Assembly (NCBI RefSeq): GCF_023227875.1
Contig: NZ_JALOCH010000009.1
Span: 1-64,000 of the forward strand
Direction of reading: 5' to 3'
DNA: 64,000 nucleotides
Source: Methanoregula sp.
GTDB taxonomy: Archaea; Halobacteriota; Methanomicrobia; Methanomicrobiales; Methanospirillaceae
Part shown: positions 43,991 to 52,587 of the stretch, piece by piece
Position numbering within the stretch: the stretch's first letter is position 1
How the letters are laid out: the number at the start of each line of letters is the position of its first letter
The notes under the pieces: model-generated
Told to the model about the DNA's origin: nothing
What the model saw: only the letters and a program-made list of their open reading frames with translations
Databases searched by the model: none
Made by a program: the position numbers and the translations under genes

Positions 43991-45208
43991 TTAACCCCTC
44001 ATCGCATCAAGGATCTCCTCGTTTGTCACCTGGCGGGCCGGGACGTACGCGGACAGCAGGGAGACCAGGCAGAGCAGGATGATGCTGACCAGAACCGACC
44101 CATATTCGATCTCGGGTGTGAGATTTCCCATCGGGAACCGGATTTTCTGTATTGTCAGGATGAAGCGAATCCCGTTCAGCATCAGGATCCCGGTGACGAT
44201 CCCACAGGTGCACTGGAAGAGCACCTGGATGAGGTAACTGCCCACAATGATCTGCTTCCGGATGCCGATGGCCTTGAGGATCCCGATCTGCTTCTTCCGG
44301 TTGATGATGTTGATATAGGTCACGATGAAGACCACGACGCTTGCGACAATGAGGGAGACAAATGTCATGATGTTCTTGACAAGGTTGAGACTGGAGATGG
44401 CGTCGCCCAGGATCCCTTTGCCCTTCTCATTCCATGTCTTCACCTTATCCTCCACGCCATAACTCATGATCGTGTACTTGAGCGCCGGGGCTTCGTCAGC
44501 CGATGCGCCCCGTACCAGGATCTCGGTTGCGGTGTCTTCCGAGTGCATGATAGAGTCCATCTCGTTCCGGGTAACAAATGCCGAGGAGTCAATCAGGGCC
44601 CCGAGGGACTCGTAGATCCCTTTCACCCGGTATGTCTTCACCACCCCGTTGCTGTAAGCCACTTCAACGCGGTCGCCAACCTTGACTCCACCGAGCGAGG
44701 GCAGCTTGTCCTGCGATTCATCCTCGTTACCCGCAAGGAGAGTCCCGATCAGGATCTGGCCGGTGTCTCCCTTCGAGAGATAGTCCCCGTCCGTTATGAC
44801 CATGGGGTACTTTGTGACGCTCTGTTCGTCTTCCGGATTGAAGGCAGTCAGTGATTTTGACTGGAACTTCCCGTTCCTGATATTCGTGATGGTGACTGCC
44901 GTACTGGTATGGGCCGAAACCCCGGAGATCCCGGGGATCTGTTTCAGGCGCTTCACGAGTGCATCGGCATCGGTAATAACGATCTCCTTGTCCCGGGGTT
45001 CGATGGCCACGTGGCCGTACTGGTAATCGATCATCTGGTCATTGTAGAGGGTGACAACGCCGCTGATGATCATACCAAGGAAGTTCATCAGGACCATGAC
45101 AAGTGCGATGATCAGGATGGTGAGGGCAAGCGTACTCCGGTTGCCGCGCCGGATCGCCCGCACGGCAAGGTAAAGCGAGACGCCGTACCCGCCATGGTTA
45201 TTCTCCAT
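43991..45208 (-). CDS. ABC transporter permease, FtsX/MacB type
   Basis: A 405-residue protein with four helices: one near the N-terminus (LALTILIIALVMVLMNFLGM) and three in the last third (IMTFVSLIVASVVVFIVTYINII, YLIQVLFQCTCGIVTGI and VLVSIILLCLVSLLSAY). Between them lies the MacB periplasmic-type core domain (about residues 60-270). The C-terminal RQVTNEEILDAMRG is the usual permease end. The start at ATG 45208 (MENNHGGYGVSLYLAVRAI) is inside the end of the upstream gene (11-nt overlap); the long N-terminal open extension is a shadow. Confidence 0.88.
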   Translation of the reverse strand: MENNHGGYGVSLYLAVRAIRRGNRSTLALTILIIALVMVLMNFLGMIISGVVTLYNDQMIDYQYGHVAIEPRDKEIVITDADALVKRLKQIPGISGVSAHTSTAVTITNIRNGKFQSKSLTAFNPEDEQSVTKYPMVITDGDYLSKGDTGQILIGTLLAGNEDESQDKLPSLGGVKVGDRVEVAYSNGVVKTYRVKGIYESLGALIDSSAFVTRNEMDSIMHSEDTATEILVRGASADEAPALKYTIMSYGVEDKVKTWNEKGKGILGDAISSLNLVKNIMTFVSLIVASVVVFIVTYINIINRKKQIGILKAIGIRKQIIVGSYLIQVLFQCTCGIVTGILMLNGIRFILTIQKIRFPMGNLTPEIEYGSVLVSIILLCLVSLLSAYVPARQVTNEEILDAMRG

Positions 45209-46532
45209 GCCGCTTCCCCGGCCGGATGCGGAAGTACCAGTATGCCGCACCTGCGATGATACCGGCAGCCAGAATCGCAATGGCGACCGGCACCATACCG
45301 GAAGAAGAGCTGGTCGTAACCGTTGCCTGTTCCGCGATCGCGTGGGGGCCAAAGTCGTCGATATAACTGACGGTCAGGTTGACCGGCACGGTCCCGTCCT
45401 TTGTGGTCTGGAGGTAGAAGACCGCCGGGGCATCGCTGTCCTTGTCGATGGATCCAATGAACGAAGTCGTGGTCCCGGCAAACGGGCTGTCGAGCATTGC
45501 CCGCACGGATGTGGCCTGGTCGGTACCGGTGTTCTCTATCCGGATGATCAGGGTGAAGGCATTGCCCGGTACCGGGCGGACCGGGTCGGTGGAGAAGGAC
45601 TTGACCGCAATATCCGCCCGGCCCTTGACCGGTATTCCGAGAGTTTCAGTCTGCCGCTCGGTTGTCCCGTCCGGGTTCCGGTAGGTGATGACAATGGTGA
45701 CCGGGTCGATACCGAGCGGGGTGTTCTTGTCGGTTGCTAAAACGAGTGTCATGTTTGCACCCTCGCCAGGATCGAGATGTTCCGTGTAATATCGGCCGGG
45801 GGTTTTAAGGACCAGTGATTTTGTGGTCGAATTTACCACCATCGTGATATCGCTTGCCCGTAAGAGCCCGGTATTAACCATCATGATCCCCGCGGTACAG
45901 TCATCCCCGGGGGCAACGCGTTCCGGCTGCGACTGCGAGACGGTGAGCGCCGGCTTCTTCTGGGTTGAGATGTCGGTGTTCACGTTGACTGTCAGCGGGT
46001 ACCGGGTACTCCTCCCATCCTTGACATCGATCCATGCCTCGGGAAAATAGATCCCGCTCTTTTCGGGAGCGCGTATGACAAAGGTGACCGGGATCGACTG
46101 GCCGGGCCCGAGTTCTCCGAGCCGGTCGAAGTCGCCGGTCAGGACATCAACACCGTTCTTTTCAAGGTGCACGTTCTCGATGAAAACGTTGATGTCGGTA
46201 CTCTTCGAGTTTGCAAATGTGCCCCCGGTGGTGATGCCGCTGTTCTCGTTCTGCGAGGCGCTCTCGGCCGTGTTCCGGATGGTCAGGGTGATCGTGCCCA
46301 TGTCGCCTGGCAGGAGAACTGCGGGAGTCACGGTATAGTCCGTGATGATGACCGTGGGGTTCGTTGTGCCTGCCCCGTTATCAATTGCTCCTGCGGGTAC
46401 CGTGATAAATGCAAGCAGGATCAGCGCAGATAATACCAGGATCAGCGGCCCGATGCCCCCGGTTGTTGTTCCGGTGTTCCGCTCGCGCTGCCTGATGCCT
46501 TGTTGTCTTTCTTCTTCCACAAAAATCGCCAT
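45198..46532 (-). CDS. COG1361-like exported protein with CARDB-type domains and C-terminal membrane helix
   Basis: 444 residues from ATG 46532 (MAIFVEEERQQGIRQRER), where GGAGGAG immediately precedes. An N-terminal helix (IGPLILVLSALILLAFITV) is a signal/anchor. Then come three Ig-like/CARDB beta domains with patterns such as LLPGDMGTITLTIRNTAES, VAPGDDCTAGIMMVNTGLLRASDIT and VPGNAFTLIIRIENTGTDQATS. The end has a Ser-rich spacer, a helix (MVPVAIAILAAGIIAGAAYWYF) and basic residues. Proteins of this COG1361 type accompany MacB-like permeases in methanogens and may be the accessory partner reaching out of the membrane. An upstream TTG (46586) is a weaker start. Confidence 0.83.
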   Translation of the reverse strand: MAIFVEEERQQGIRQRERNTGTTTGGIGPLILVLSALILLAFITVPAGAIDNGAGTTNPTVIITDYTVTPAVLLPGDMGTITLTIRNTAESASQNENSGITTGGTFANSKSTDINVFIENVHLEKNGVDVLTGDFDRLGELGPGQSIPVTFVIRAPEKSGIYFPEAWIDVKDGRSTRYPLTVNVNTDISTQKKPALTVSQSQPERVAPGDDCTAGIMMVNTGLLRASDITMVVNSTTKSLVLKTPGRYYTEHLDPGEGANMTLVLATDKNTPLGIDPVTIVITYRNPDGTTERQTETLGIPVKGRADIAVKSFSTDPVRPVPGNAFTLIIRIENTGTDQATSVRAMLDSPFAGTTTSFIGSIDKDSDAPAVFYLQTTKDGTVPVNLTVSYIDDFGPHAIAEQATVTTSSSSGMVPVAIAILAAGIIAGAAYWYFRIRPGKRHGE

Positions 46533-46588
46533 CTCCTCCGGAGTTTCCGGGTTTGTGCGGGCTTCATGTCCCTGAAAGGTGTACAACA

Positions 46589-46624
46589 GTTCAATTACAT
46601 AAACATTTGGTTAGTTTATTGAAC
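46589..46624. promoter_or_regulatory. 7-bp inverted repeat, candidate TetR operator
   Basis: GTTCAAT and ATTGAAC are 22 bp apart in the divergent promoter region between the COG1361-like gene and the TetR gene. An inner GTTAGTTTATTGAAC part resembles 48210-48227 before the Gly/Asn-rich gene. Confidence 0.4.
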
Positions 46625-46686
46625 AAAAGATTACTATTGCAAACACAAGGTGAATATACTCCCCCGGCCAATGATTGTACTGTATT

Positions 46687-47292
46687 ATGCCACGGATCAA
46701 CGCGGAATACCGTGAAGATGCAAAGAAAAAGATCATAGCGGCCGCCATTGCGATCGCCTCAGAAAAGAGCTGGGATGCAATAACAATGGACGCGATTGCA
46801 AAGAGAGTCGGCGTCACCAAGGGGGCGTTGTACGCCTATTTTGAGAACAGCGATGCCCTGCTGCGGGAGGTGATCCAGGAGGTGTTCCGGAATATCCGGG
46901 CCGGGATCGAGAGAACACTTTCCGGCAGCGATGATACCCATACCATGATCCAGGGCCTTGCCGATCTGATCTTCGAGCAGCAGAAGCCCTATGCAGCGAT
47001 CTTCTTCCAGCTGCCGGTCCGGCTCATACAGGATTCGCGGTACCGGGAAGATTTTTCCGTTATCTTTGATGGCAACCGGATTCTCATCCGCGACTACCTT
47101 GTCCGGATGATTGCTGAAGGAAAACTGTCCAGGGATGTTGACCCTGAAACGGCTTCAGCCACGCTTATCGCGATGAGCATGGGCCTGCGGATCAGTGCGC
47201 TCTTCCTTGGCAGGGATTCCGATGAGGCAAAAATGACGTGGATCGATTCGGTGGAACGGATCCTTGGCATCAGACCCGGATGCCGGACATAA
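46687..47292 (+). CDS. TetR/AcrR-family transcriptional repressor
   Basis: A 201-residue regulator. The TetR helix-turn-helix is at residues 10-57 (KKKIIAAAIAIASEKSWDAITMDAIAKRVGVTKGALYAYFEN). The C-terminal ligand-binding part is helical and diverse. The start is at ATG 46687 (MPRINAEYREDAKKK) 60 bp downstream of the inverted repeat; an ATG 12 nt earlier is less likely. It is divergent to the MacB-type operon and probably controls it and itself. The inducer is unknown, possibly a hydrophobic compound exported by the ABC system. Confidence 0.9.
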   Translation: MPRINAEYREDAKKKIIAAAIAIASEKSWDAITMDAIAKRVGVTKGALYAYFENSDALLREVIQEVFRNIRAGIERTLSGSDDTHTMIQGLADLIFEQQKPYAAIFFQLPVRLIQDSRYREDFSVIFDGNRILIRDYLVRMIAEGKLSRDVDPETASATLIAMSMGLRISALFLGRDSDEAKMTWIDSVERILGIRPGCRT

Positions 47293-47407
47293 TCCCTTTC
47301 AGTGGGTATTCTGTCAGGACAAGTACCGCAGGGAATAGACACAACAGGTCTCTCTTTCCGGATCAGGGAGGGGAAAGAGAGGGACTCCCGCTTTGTTTAT
47401 GGTGTTA

Positions 47408-48097
47408 TTACGTCTTACCGGACATCAGCGCCTGGAGCTGGCTGATCAGGCTGGCAACCAGATCTTCCTTTGTCTGCTGCTGTGCTTTTGTTGCCTGCTG
47501 GTTTCCGGAGTCCTGACCCGGGTTCTGGTCTCCCTGCACACCGTCCGGCCGGTCGGGAGGTGCGGTCATGGTGCCGTTGCCCTGCCAGTTCCCCGCTCCC
47601 CCGGGAGCGGTCAGGTTGCCAGAGGACATGGTGCTGTTCCCGTGCATACCGGGACCACCCCTCATGCCCGTTGCGGTCATGTTCCCGGAGTCCGGCGGGG
47701 TAATGTTGCCATCGCCGCGGAACCCGCCGGGACCGCCCGTGGCAGTCATGTTTGCGACATCGAACGCGGGCCGTTCCCGCAGGGTCGTGTTGCCATTACC
47801 TGTTCCATTTGGGGCTGTCATGGTGCCGTTGCCCATCCCACCGGATGGCGGCTGGCGTATCTGTCCTCCGTTCCCGTTGCCCGGGCCGCCATTGCTTCCC
47901 TGCGATCCGAAATCACCGGGACCTCCGGATGACGGCGCCTGCATCTGGTCCATGTTCCCCTGTCCCCCGGTTGCGGGGCCGGCTCCCCCTGGTCCCTGCA
48001 TTCCCCCCTGCACTTCTGCAAGGGCAACGGGCACAAGAAGCACGGCCACGCACCAGAGTGCGACGAGCACCATGACCGGCCGATTGAGAATCTTCAC
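47408..48097 (-). CDS. Secreted Gly/Asn/Met-rich low-complexity protein
   Basis: 229 residues. The GTG at 48097 has GGAGG 7 nt upstream and opens a signal peptide (PVMVLVALWCVAVLLVPVALA). The mature part is dominated by Gly, Asn, Pro, Thr and Met (for example GNGTMTAPNGTGNGN repeats) with many N-x-T/S sequons, so it would be heavily N-glycosylated. The last 35 residues are a helical, charged end (KAQQQTKEDLVASLISQLQALM). No family was recognised. It lies downstream of tetR on the opposite strand; a TetR-like motif lies before it, so regulation may be shared with the ABC system. Confidence 0.7.
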   Translation of the reverse strand: MKILNRPVMVLVALWCVAVLLVPVALAEVQGGMQGPGGAGPATGGQGNMDQMQAPSSGGPGDFGSQGSNGGPGNGNGGQIRQPPSGGMGNGTMTAPNGTGNGNTTLRERPAFDVANMTATGGPGGFRGDGNITPPDSGNMTATGMRGGPGMHGNSTMSSGNLTAPGGAGNWQGNGTMTAPPDRPDGVQGDQNPGQDSGNQQATKAQQQTKEDLVASLISQLQALMSGKT

Positions 48098-48209
48098 GAT
48101 ATATTTCCTCCGTTCCGGCAACTGGCTAAACGTCAGCTGCCCTGCACCTATCCTGTCAGCAGGATGATATAAATTGGATTCATGCACCGCCGGAAATATA
48201 TCAACAACC

Positions 48210-48227
48210 GGTTTAGTTCATTCAACC
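48210..48227. promoter_or_regulatory. TetR-like motif upstream of the Gly/Asn-rich gene
   Basis: GGTTTAGTTCATTCAACC resembles the right half of the 46.6 kb operator (GGTTAGTTTATTGAAC): about 14 of 16 positions agree when one gap is allowed. It has its own imperfect inverted ends (GGTT/AACC). Confidence 0.3.
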
Positions 48228-48375
48228 CGTGAGTTAATATTATGCGGAATGTGTTCGTTCAGACTCAAAAACCGTCTGCGTTGCGGGATGGGATACCAAA
48301 AGGAACGGTACCGGTTTTTTATCCGGCAGAACATATTCAGAAAATTGATAATCTTTGAGAGGTCGATATACCTGT

Positions 48376-49287
48376 ATGAGTGATGAGACCGTAGAAACAA
48401 CGCCATCGCCCCATATCAGGATCCTCATGGATATCCTGGTCATCATCATCCTGGCGGTCGTCGTGTATATTGCGGCGTATTTCCTGAACCTGACGGACGC
48501 GCTGCTCCAGATTCTCCAGACATCCGGCGCGCAGCATGCCAGCGCGTTTATCATCGTGACCCTGTTCATCGTCCTCGGCCTCGTCTTCTTTGTAATCCGG
48601 CGCTGGCACGAGCTGACGCAGGTGTCCGGCGAGATCGCGGCGTCGAAAAAAGCACTGGAGCGGGCAAATACCAAACTGATGTTCCTCAACAACATTACCC
48701 GGTACGACATGCTCAACGAGATGACCCAGCTCCACCGGGACCTGGAGAATGCGGCCGTGACCCCCGAGATCACCAAGGTGAACGATGCCATCGGGCGGAT
48801 CCGCCGGCAGATCAAGTTCACCAAGGAGTACCAGGACATCGGTGCCATTCCCCCGTCATGGCAGAACATTGCGGACGCGATCATGCGCGCAAAGGTCGGG
48901 GTTGACCTCGGCCATATCAATTTTGAGATGGACATCCATGACGTGGAGGTCTATGCCGACCCGCTCCTGGAGAAGGTCTTCTATTACCTGCTCAGCAATT
49001 CCCTGAAATATGGCGGGAGCAAGATGACCGGGATCCGGGTGTACCGCAAGAAGGCGGAAGACCGGCTCCTCATCATTTTTGAAGACGATGGCGTCGGGAT
49101 CCCAAAGGACCAGAAGGCGTTCCTCTTCCCCAAGGAATGGGGCAACCGGAAGCATTCCGGGTACGGCCTCTTCCTGATCCGGGAGACCCTTGCGGTCACC
49201 GGTATCACGATCTGGGAGTCGGGCATCCCGGGTGACGGGGCACGGTTCGAGATCTCCGTCCCGAACGGCGTGTTCCGGCAGATCTGA
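48376..49287 (+). CDS. Membrane histidine-kinase-like protein without the usual phospho-acceptor His
   Basis: 303 residues: two membrane helices near the N-terminus (ILMDILVIIILAVVVYIAAYFL and FIIVTLFIVLGLVFFVI), then a coiled linker and the dimerisation helix, and a HATPase domain (about residues 190-300) with N-box LSNSLKYGG, G1 FEDDGVGIP and G2 GYGLFLIRE. In methanogen kinases of this class the dimerisation helix reads ITRHDxxN; here it is ITRYDMLNEM, so the phospho-acceptor His is Tyr. The ATP-binding site looks intact. It may be a pseudokinase that modulates another kinase, or it may use a different residue (a His lies seven residues later in TQLHRD). No response regulator is adjacent. 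The start is ATG 48376. Confidence 0.85.
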   Translation: MSDETVETTPSPHIRILMDILVIIILAVVVYIAAYFLNLTDALLQILQTSGAQHASAFIIVTLFIVLGLVFFVIRRWHELTQVSGEIAASKKALERANTKLMFLNNITRYDMLNEMTQLHRDLENAAVTPEITKVNDAIGRIRRQIKFTKEYQDIGAIPPSWQNIADAIMRAKVGVDLGHINFEMDIHDVEVYADPLLEKVFYYLLSNSLKYGGSKMTGIRVYRKKAEDRLLIIFEDDGVGIPKDQKAFLFPKEWGNRKHSGYGLFLIRETLAVTGITIWESGIPGDGARFEISVPNGVFRQI

Positions 49288-49364
49288 TTACGGGACAATA
49301 ATTCTTTTTTGAAAAAACACCCGAACGATATCAGGGCAGTAAAAAAAGAGCGAACGGATACCGC

Positions 49365-50276
49365 TCACCGTATTTTCCCGTCGATCGTGATGGTCTTCTC
49401 CTCAACCGGGATCATGACCCCGGCCTTAAGAAGCGCCGTGTCCACCACGTACCGCACCCCGCCGCAACAGGACACTTCCATGTGGAGGAGGGTGATCGAT
49501 TTGATCGCGTGCTCTTTGAAGATCGCGGCGAGTTTGGTGATATACCCTTCAATATCCGCATCGAGTTTCGGGCAGAAGATGATCAGGATCCGGCCTTTCA
49601 GGAACTCTGCATGGAACCCGGGGTACGCGAACGGGACGCAGTCCGCGGAGATGAGGAGGTCCGCGTTGTCGAAGTACGCGGCCCCGGGATTGAGCAGCGC
49701 GAGCTGGACCGGCCACTGCCGGAGCTCGGAGGAGGTTGCCCCGGGAACCGGCTGGCGCGGACCGGCCCCGCTGCCATCCCGCGGGATACTCCGGGCTGCC
49801 GAACCGGGACATCCGGCAAATGGGTTGGGCTCGTGGGGCCCGGCATGGCAGACGGCAGGTTTCCCGATGTGCGACGACCGTGTGCCAAAGGGTAACGGTT
49901 TCCTCCGGACTTCCGGTGCCGTATGCTCCGGAATGGGGATATTGTTCTCGATCAGGTACTCGATCGCCTCGTTGTAGAACGGGACCTGCCCGTGGCCCGC
50001 GAGGTGCTCGAGGTGCGCCTTGATCACGGGCACCCCCTGTTTTACGATATTTCCGAGCACGGTCTTCTCATCGTACGGCACTGCCTCCCGCTCGATAACG
50101 GAAATCGCACCCTCCGGGCAGGTGCCGATGCAGGCACCAAGGCCGTCACAGAAGAGGTCGCTGACCAGCCGGGCTTTGTTGTCGATCAGCTGAAGCGCCC
50201 CTTCCGGACAATCCGGGATGCACTGGCCGCAGCCGGTGCATTTCGTCTCGTCGATGCTGATGATCTTCCGCTTCAT
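49365..50276 (-). CDS. Dicluster 4Fe-4S protein
   Basis: 303 residues. The N-terminus has two ferredoxin motifs: CTGCGQCIPDCPEGAL (a full 4Fe-4S site) and CDGLGACIGTCPEGAI, the latter with a modified first spacing. The middle is Pro/Gly-rich and variable. The C-terminal domain (ILIIFCPKLDADIEGYITKLAAIFKE, HMEVSCCGGVRYVVDTAL) has further conserved cysteines. Proteins of this layout occur in methanogens and clostridia and probably transfer electrons in an unknown reaction. The start is ATG 50276 behind AGGGATGATG; two further ATG codons lie 6 and 9 nt upstream. It is downstream of ilvN with a 134-nt gap and may be separate. Confidence 0.85.
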   Translation of the reverse strand: MKRKIISIDETKCTGCGQCIPDCPEGALQLIDNKARLVSDLFCDGLGACIGTCPEGAISVIEREAVPYDEKTVLGNIVKQGVPVIKAHLEHLAGHGQVPFYNEAIEYLIENNIPIPEHTAPEVRRKPLPFGTRSSHIGKPAVCHAGPHEPNPFAGCPGSAARSIPRDGSGAGPRQPVPGATSSELRQWPVQLALLNPGAAYFDNADLLISADCVPFAYPGFHAEFLKGRILIIFCPKLDADIEGYITKLAAIFKEHAIKSITLLHMEVSCCGGVRYVVDTALLKAGVMIPVEEKTITIDGKIR

Positions 50277-50410
50277 GGCCATCATCCCTTTCGTTGGTAT
50301 TGCCCATTCAGGGTATCAACCTTGCGAACGGGGAACATCCGGCAGGTATGCGGGAAGGTTGAACGGGCATCCTGTGCAGGGAAATTTTAAAAAAGATGAA
50401 ACCGGAAAAA

Positions 50411-50914
50411 TTACTTCCCGCTCGTCACGGTCTTTGACCCCCGGAGGATCCCGACCGTTCCCGTCCGGACGAACTCCTTGATCCCGTACTGGCGCAGGAG
50501 TTTCTCCAGGGCATCGATCTTGTTGGTATCGCCGATCACCTGGAGGATCAGGGTCTTTGCCCCGACATCGACAATGGACGCCCGGAAGATGGACGCGATC
50601 TGCATGATCTCGGCACGGGAGGTCCCGAGTTCTGCGGTGACCTTGATCAGGGCAAGCTCCCGTTCCACCCGTTCGCTGTCCGTCAGGTCCGAGACCTTGA
50701 TCACATCGATGAGCTTGTTGAGCTGCTTCATCACCTGCTCGACTTTCTCATCGTCGCCGATGACAACAATGGTAATCCGGCTCATATCCGGCTCCTCGCA
50801 GGGCCCGACCGCCAGACTCTCGATATTGAACCCGCGCCGGGAGAAGAGCCCGGTGACCCGCGAGAGCACGCCGGCCTTGTTCTCGACAAGGATGGATAAC
50901 GTGTGCGGCTTCAT
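50411..50914 (-). CDS. ilvN: Acetolactate synthase small (regulatory) subunit
   Basis: 167 residues with the ACT domain at the N-terminus (HTLSILVENKAGVLSRVTGLFSRRGFNIESLAVGP) and the conserved C-terminal domain (IEKLLRQYGIKEFVRTG-like end). It binds valine and activates or feedback-inhibits IlvB. The start overlaps the ilvB stop by 4 nt, so expression is coupled. This is the normal size for the family. Confidence 0.95.
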   Translation of the reverse strand: MKPHTLSILVENKAGVLSRVTGLFSRRGFNIESLAVGPCEEPDMSRITIVVIGDDEKVEQVMKQLNKLIDVIKVSDLTDSERVERELALIKVTAELGTSRAEIMQIASIFRASIVDVGAKTLILQVIGDTNKIDALEKLLRQYGIKEFVRTGTVGILRGSKTVTSGK

Positions 50915-52587
50915 GATCGCGGATGCCCTCCGATCATGTCATTGATCGCAGCACCGGCCGGGACCATGGGGAAGACGTTCTCCTCCCGCTCGATCCGGAA
51001 GTCCATCACGAACGGGCCGTCACAGTCAATGGACGCCTGCAGTGCCGGGAGCACTTCGTCAGGAGATTCAACCCGAATGCCTTCGATGCCATAGGCATTT
51101 GCAATCTTCACGAAGTCGACCGGCGGGAGTTCGGTGTACGAATACCGGTGGTCGTAGAAGAGCTCCTGCCACTGCCGGACCATCCCGAGATACATGTTGT
51201 TCAGGATAACGACCTTCACCGGGATGTTGTCAGAGGCAAGGGTGCCGAACTCCTGGATGTTCATCTGGATACTGCCATCGCCGGCAATGTCAAAGACCGG
51301 CACATCCGGGCGGGCAAAGTGCACCCCCATCGCTGCGGGGAGCCCGTAGCCCATCGTGCCCAGGCCCCCGGAGGTGATCCAGGTCCGCGGGTTGTGGAAG
51401 CAGAAGTGCTGTGCAGTCCACATCTGGTTCTGCCCGACTTCGGAGACAATCACGGCCTTGTCCCTGACCAGATCGCTCAACGTCCGGATGATGAACTGCG
51501 GGTGCAGCGCACCGTTCGCCGGGCACTTGAGCGGGTGGTGCTCCTTCCAGTGCTGGATCTTCTTCCGCCAGGCATCGTGTACACCTTTCTTTTTGATGGA
51601 CGCGAGTATGTCCTGCAGGACCGCTTTCACATCCCCGACAATCGGGACATCGACCCGTTTGTTCTTGCCGATCTCCGCGGGATCGATATCGATGTGGACC
51701 ACCTTCGCGTGCGGCGCAAAGGTATCGATCTTGCCGGTGACCCGGTCATCGAACCGGGCCCCGATGGCGATGAGGAGATCGCACTCCGTCACGGCAAAGT
51801 TCGCGTACTCGGTGCCATGCATGCCGAGCATGCCGAGGTTGAGCGGGTGATCGCCGGGGATGCAGCCGATGCCCATCAGGGTCGTAGTGACCGGGATTCC
51901 CATCCGGGTTGCGAGCGCAACCAGTTCTTCTGAAGCATTTGACGCGATGATGCCGCCACCGGCGTAGATAAGCGGCCGCTCCGCTTCAATGATCAGGGCG
52001 ACAACCTTGTCGATCTGGCGGGAATGGCCCTTGTAGGTGGGATTGTATCCCCGGAGCACGACTTTGTCGGCACGCGGGAGATCCTTTGCCGTCCCGGTCT
52101 GGGTGTTCTTGGGGAGATCGATGAGGACAGGGCCCGGCCGGCCGGTCCCGGCAATGTAGAACGCCTCCTGCACTGTCCTGCTGATCTCGTCGGTCTTCTT
52201 GACAAGGTAGTTGTGCTTGGTGACGGGCATCGTGATGCCCGTGATGTCCGATTCCTGGAATGCGTCGTTCCCGAGCATGGATGTGGGGACCTGCCCGGTG
52301 ATCGCGACCACCGGTACGGAGTCCATGTACGCCGTGGCAATGCCGGTAACAAGGTTGCATGCACCGGGGCCGGATGTGGCGATGCATACGCCTACACGAC
52401 CGCTCGCTCGCGCATAGCCATCGGCGGCGTGCGCAGCAGCCTGTTCGTGCCGTACGAGAATGTGCCGTAATGAAGAATCATAGAGTTCATCATAGACCGG
52501 CAGGATCTGCCCGCCCGGGTAGCCGAAGACGATCTCGGTCCCTTCGCGTTGCAGAGATTCGACGAGGATTTTTGCCCCGGTTTTCAT
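50911..52587 (-). CDS. ilvB: Acetolactate synthase large (catalytic) subunit
   Basis: 558 residues of the ThDP-dependent enzyme family. E48 (LVRHEQAA) activates ThDP. Further motifs are GVCIATSGPGACNLVTGIA, VPVVAITGQV, and the ThDP-binding IAGDGSIQMNIQEFGTLASDNIPVKVVILNN (GDG-x-N type). It makes 2-acetolactate or 2-aceto-2-hydroxybutyrate from pyruvate for valine, leucine and isoleucine synthesis. It overlaps leuA/cimA and ilvN by 4 nt on either side, so the three genes form one operon. FAD-binding beta-domain features are normal for catabolic/anabolic AHAS. Confidence 0.96.
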   Translation of the reverse strand: MKTGAKILVESLQREGTEIVFGYPGGQILPVYDELYDSSLRHILVRHEQAAAHAADGYARASGRVGVCIATSGPGACNLVTGIATAYMDSVPVVAITGQVPTSMLGNDAFQESDITGITMPVTKHNYLVKKTDEISRTVQEAFYIAGTGRPGPVLIDLPKNTQTGTAKDLPRADKVVLRGYNPTYKGHSRQIDKVVALIIEAERPLIYAGGGIIASNASEELVALATRMGIPVTTTLMGIGCIPGDHPLNLGMLGMHGTEYANFAVTECDLLIAIGARFDDRVTGKIDTFAPHAKVVHIDIDPAEIGKNKRVDVPIVGDVKAVLQDILASIKKKGVHDAWRKKIQHWKEHHPLKCPANGALHPQFIIRTLSDLVRDKAVIVSEVGQNQMWTAQHFCFHNPRTWITSGGLGTMGYGLPAAMGVHFARPDVPVFDIAGDGSIQMNIQEFGTLASDNIPVKVVILNNMYLGMVRQWQELFYDHRYSYTELPPVDFVKIANAYGIEGIRVESPDEVLPALQASIDCDGPFVMDFRIEREENVFPMVPAGAAINDMIGGHPRS

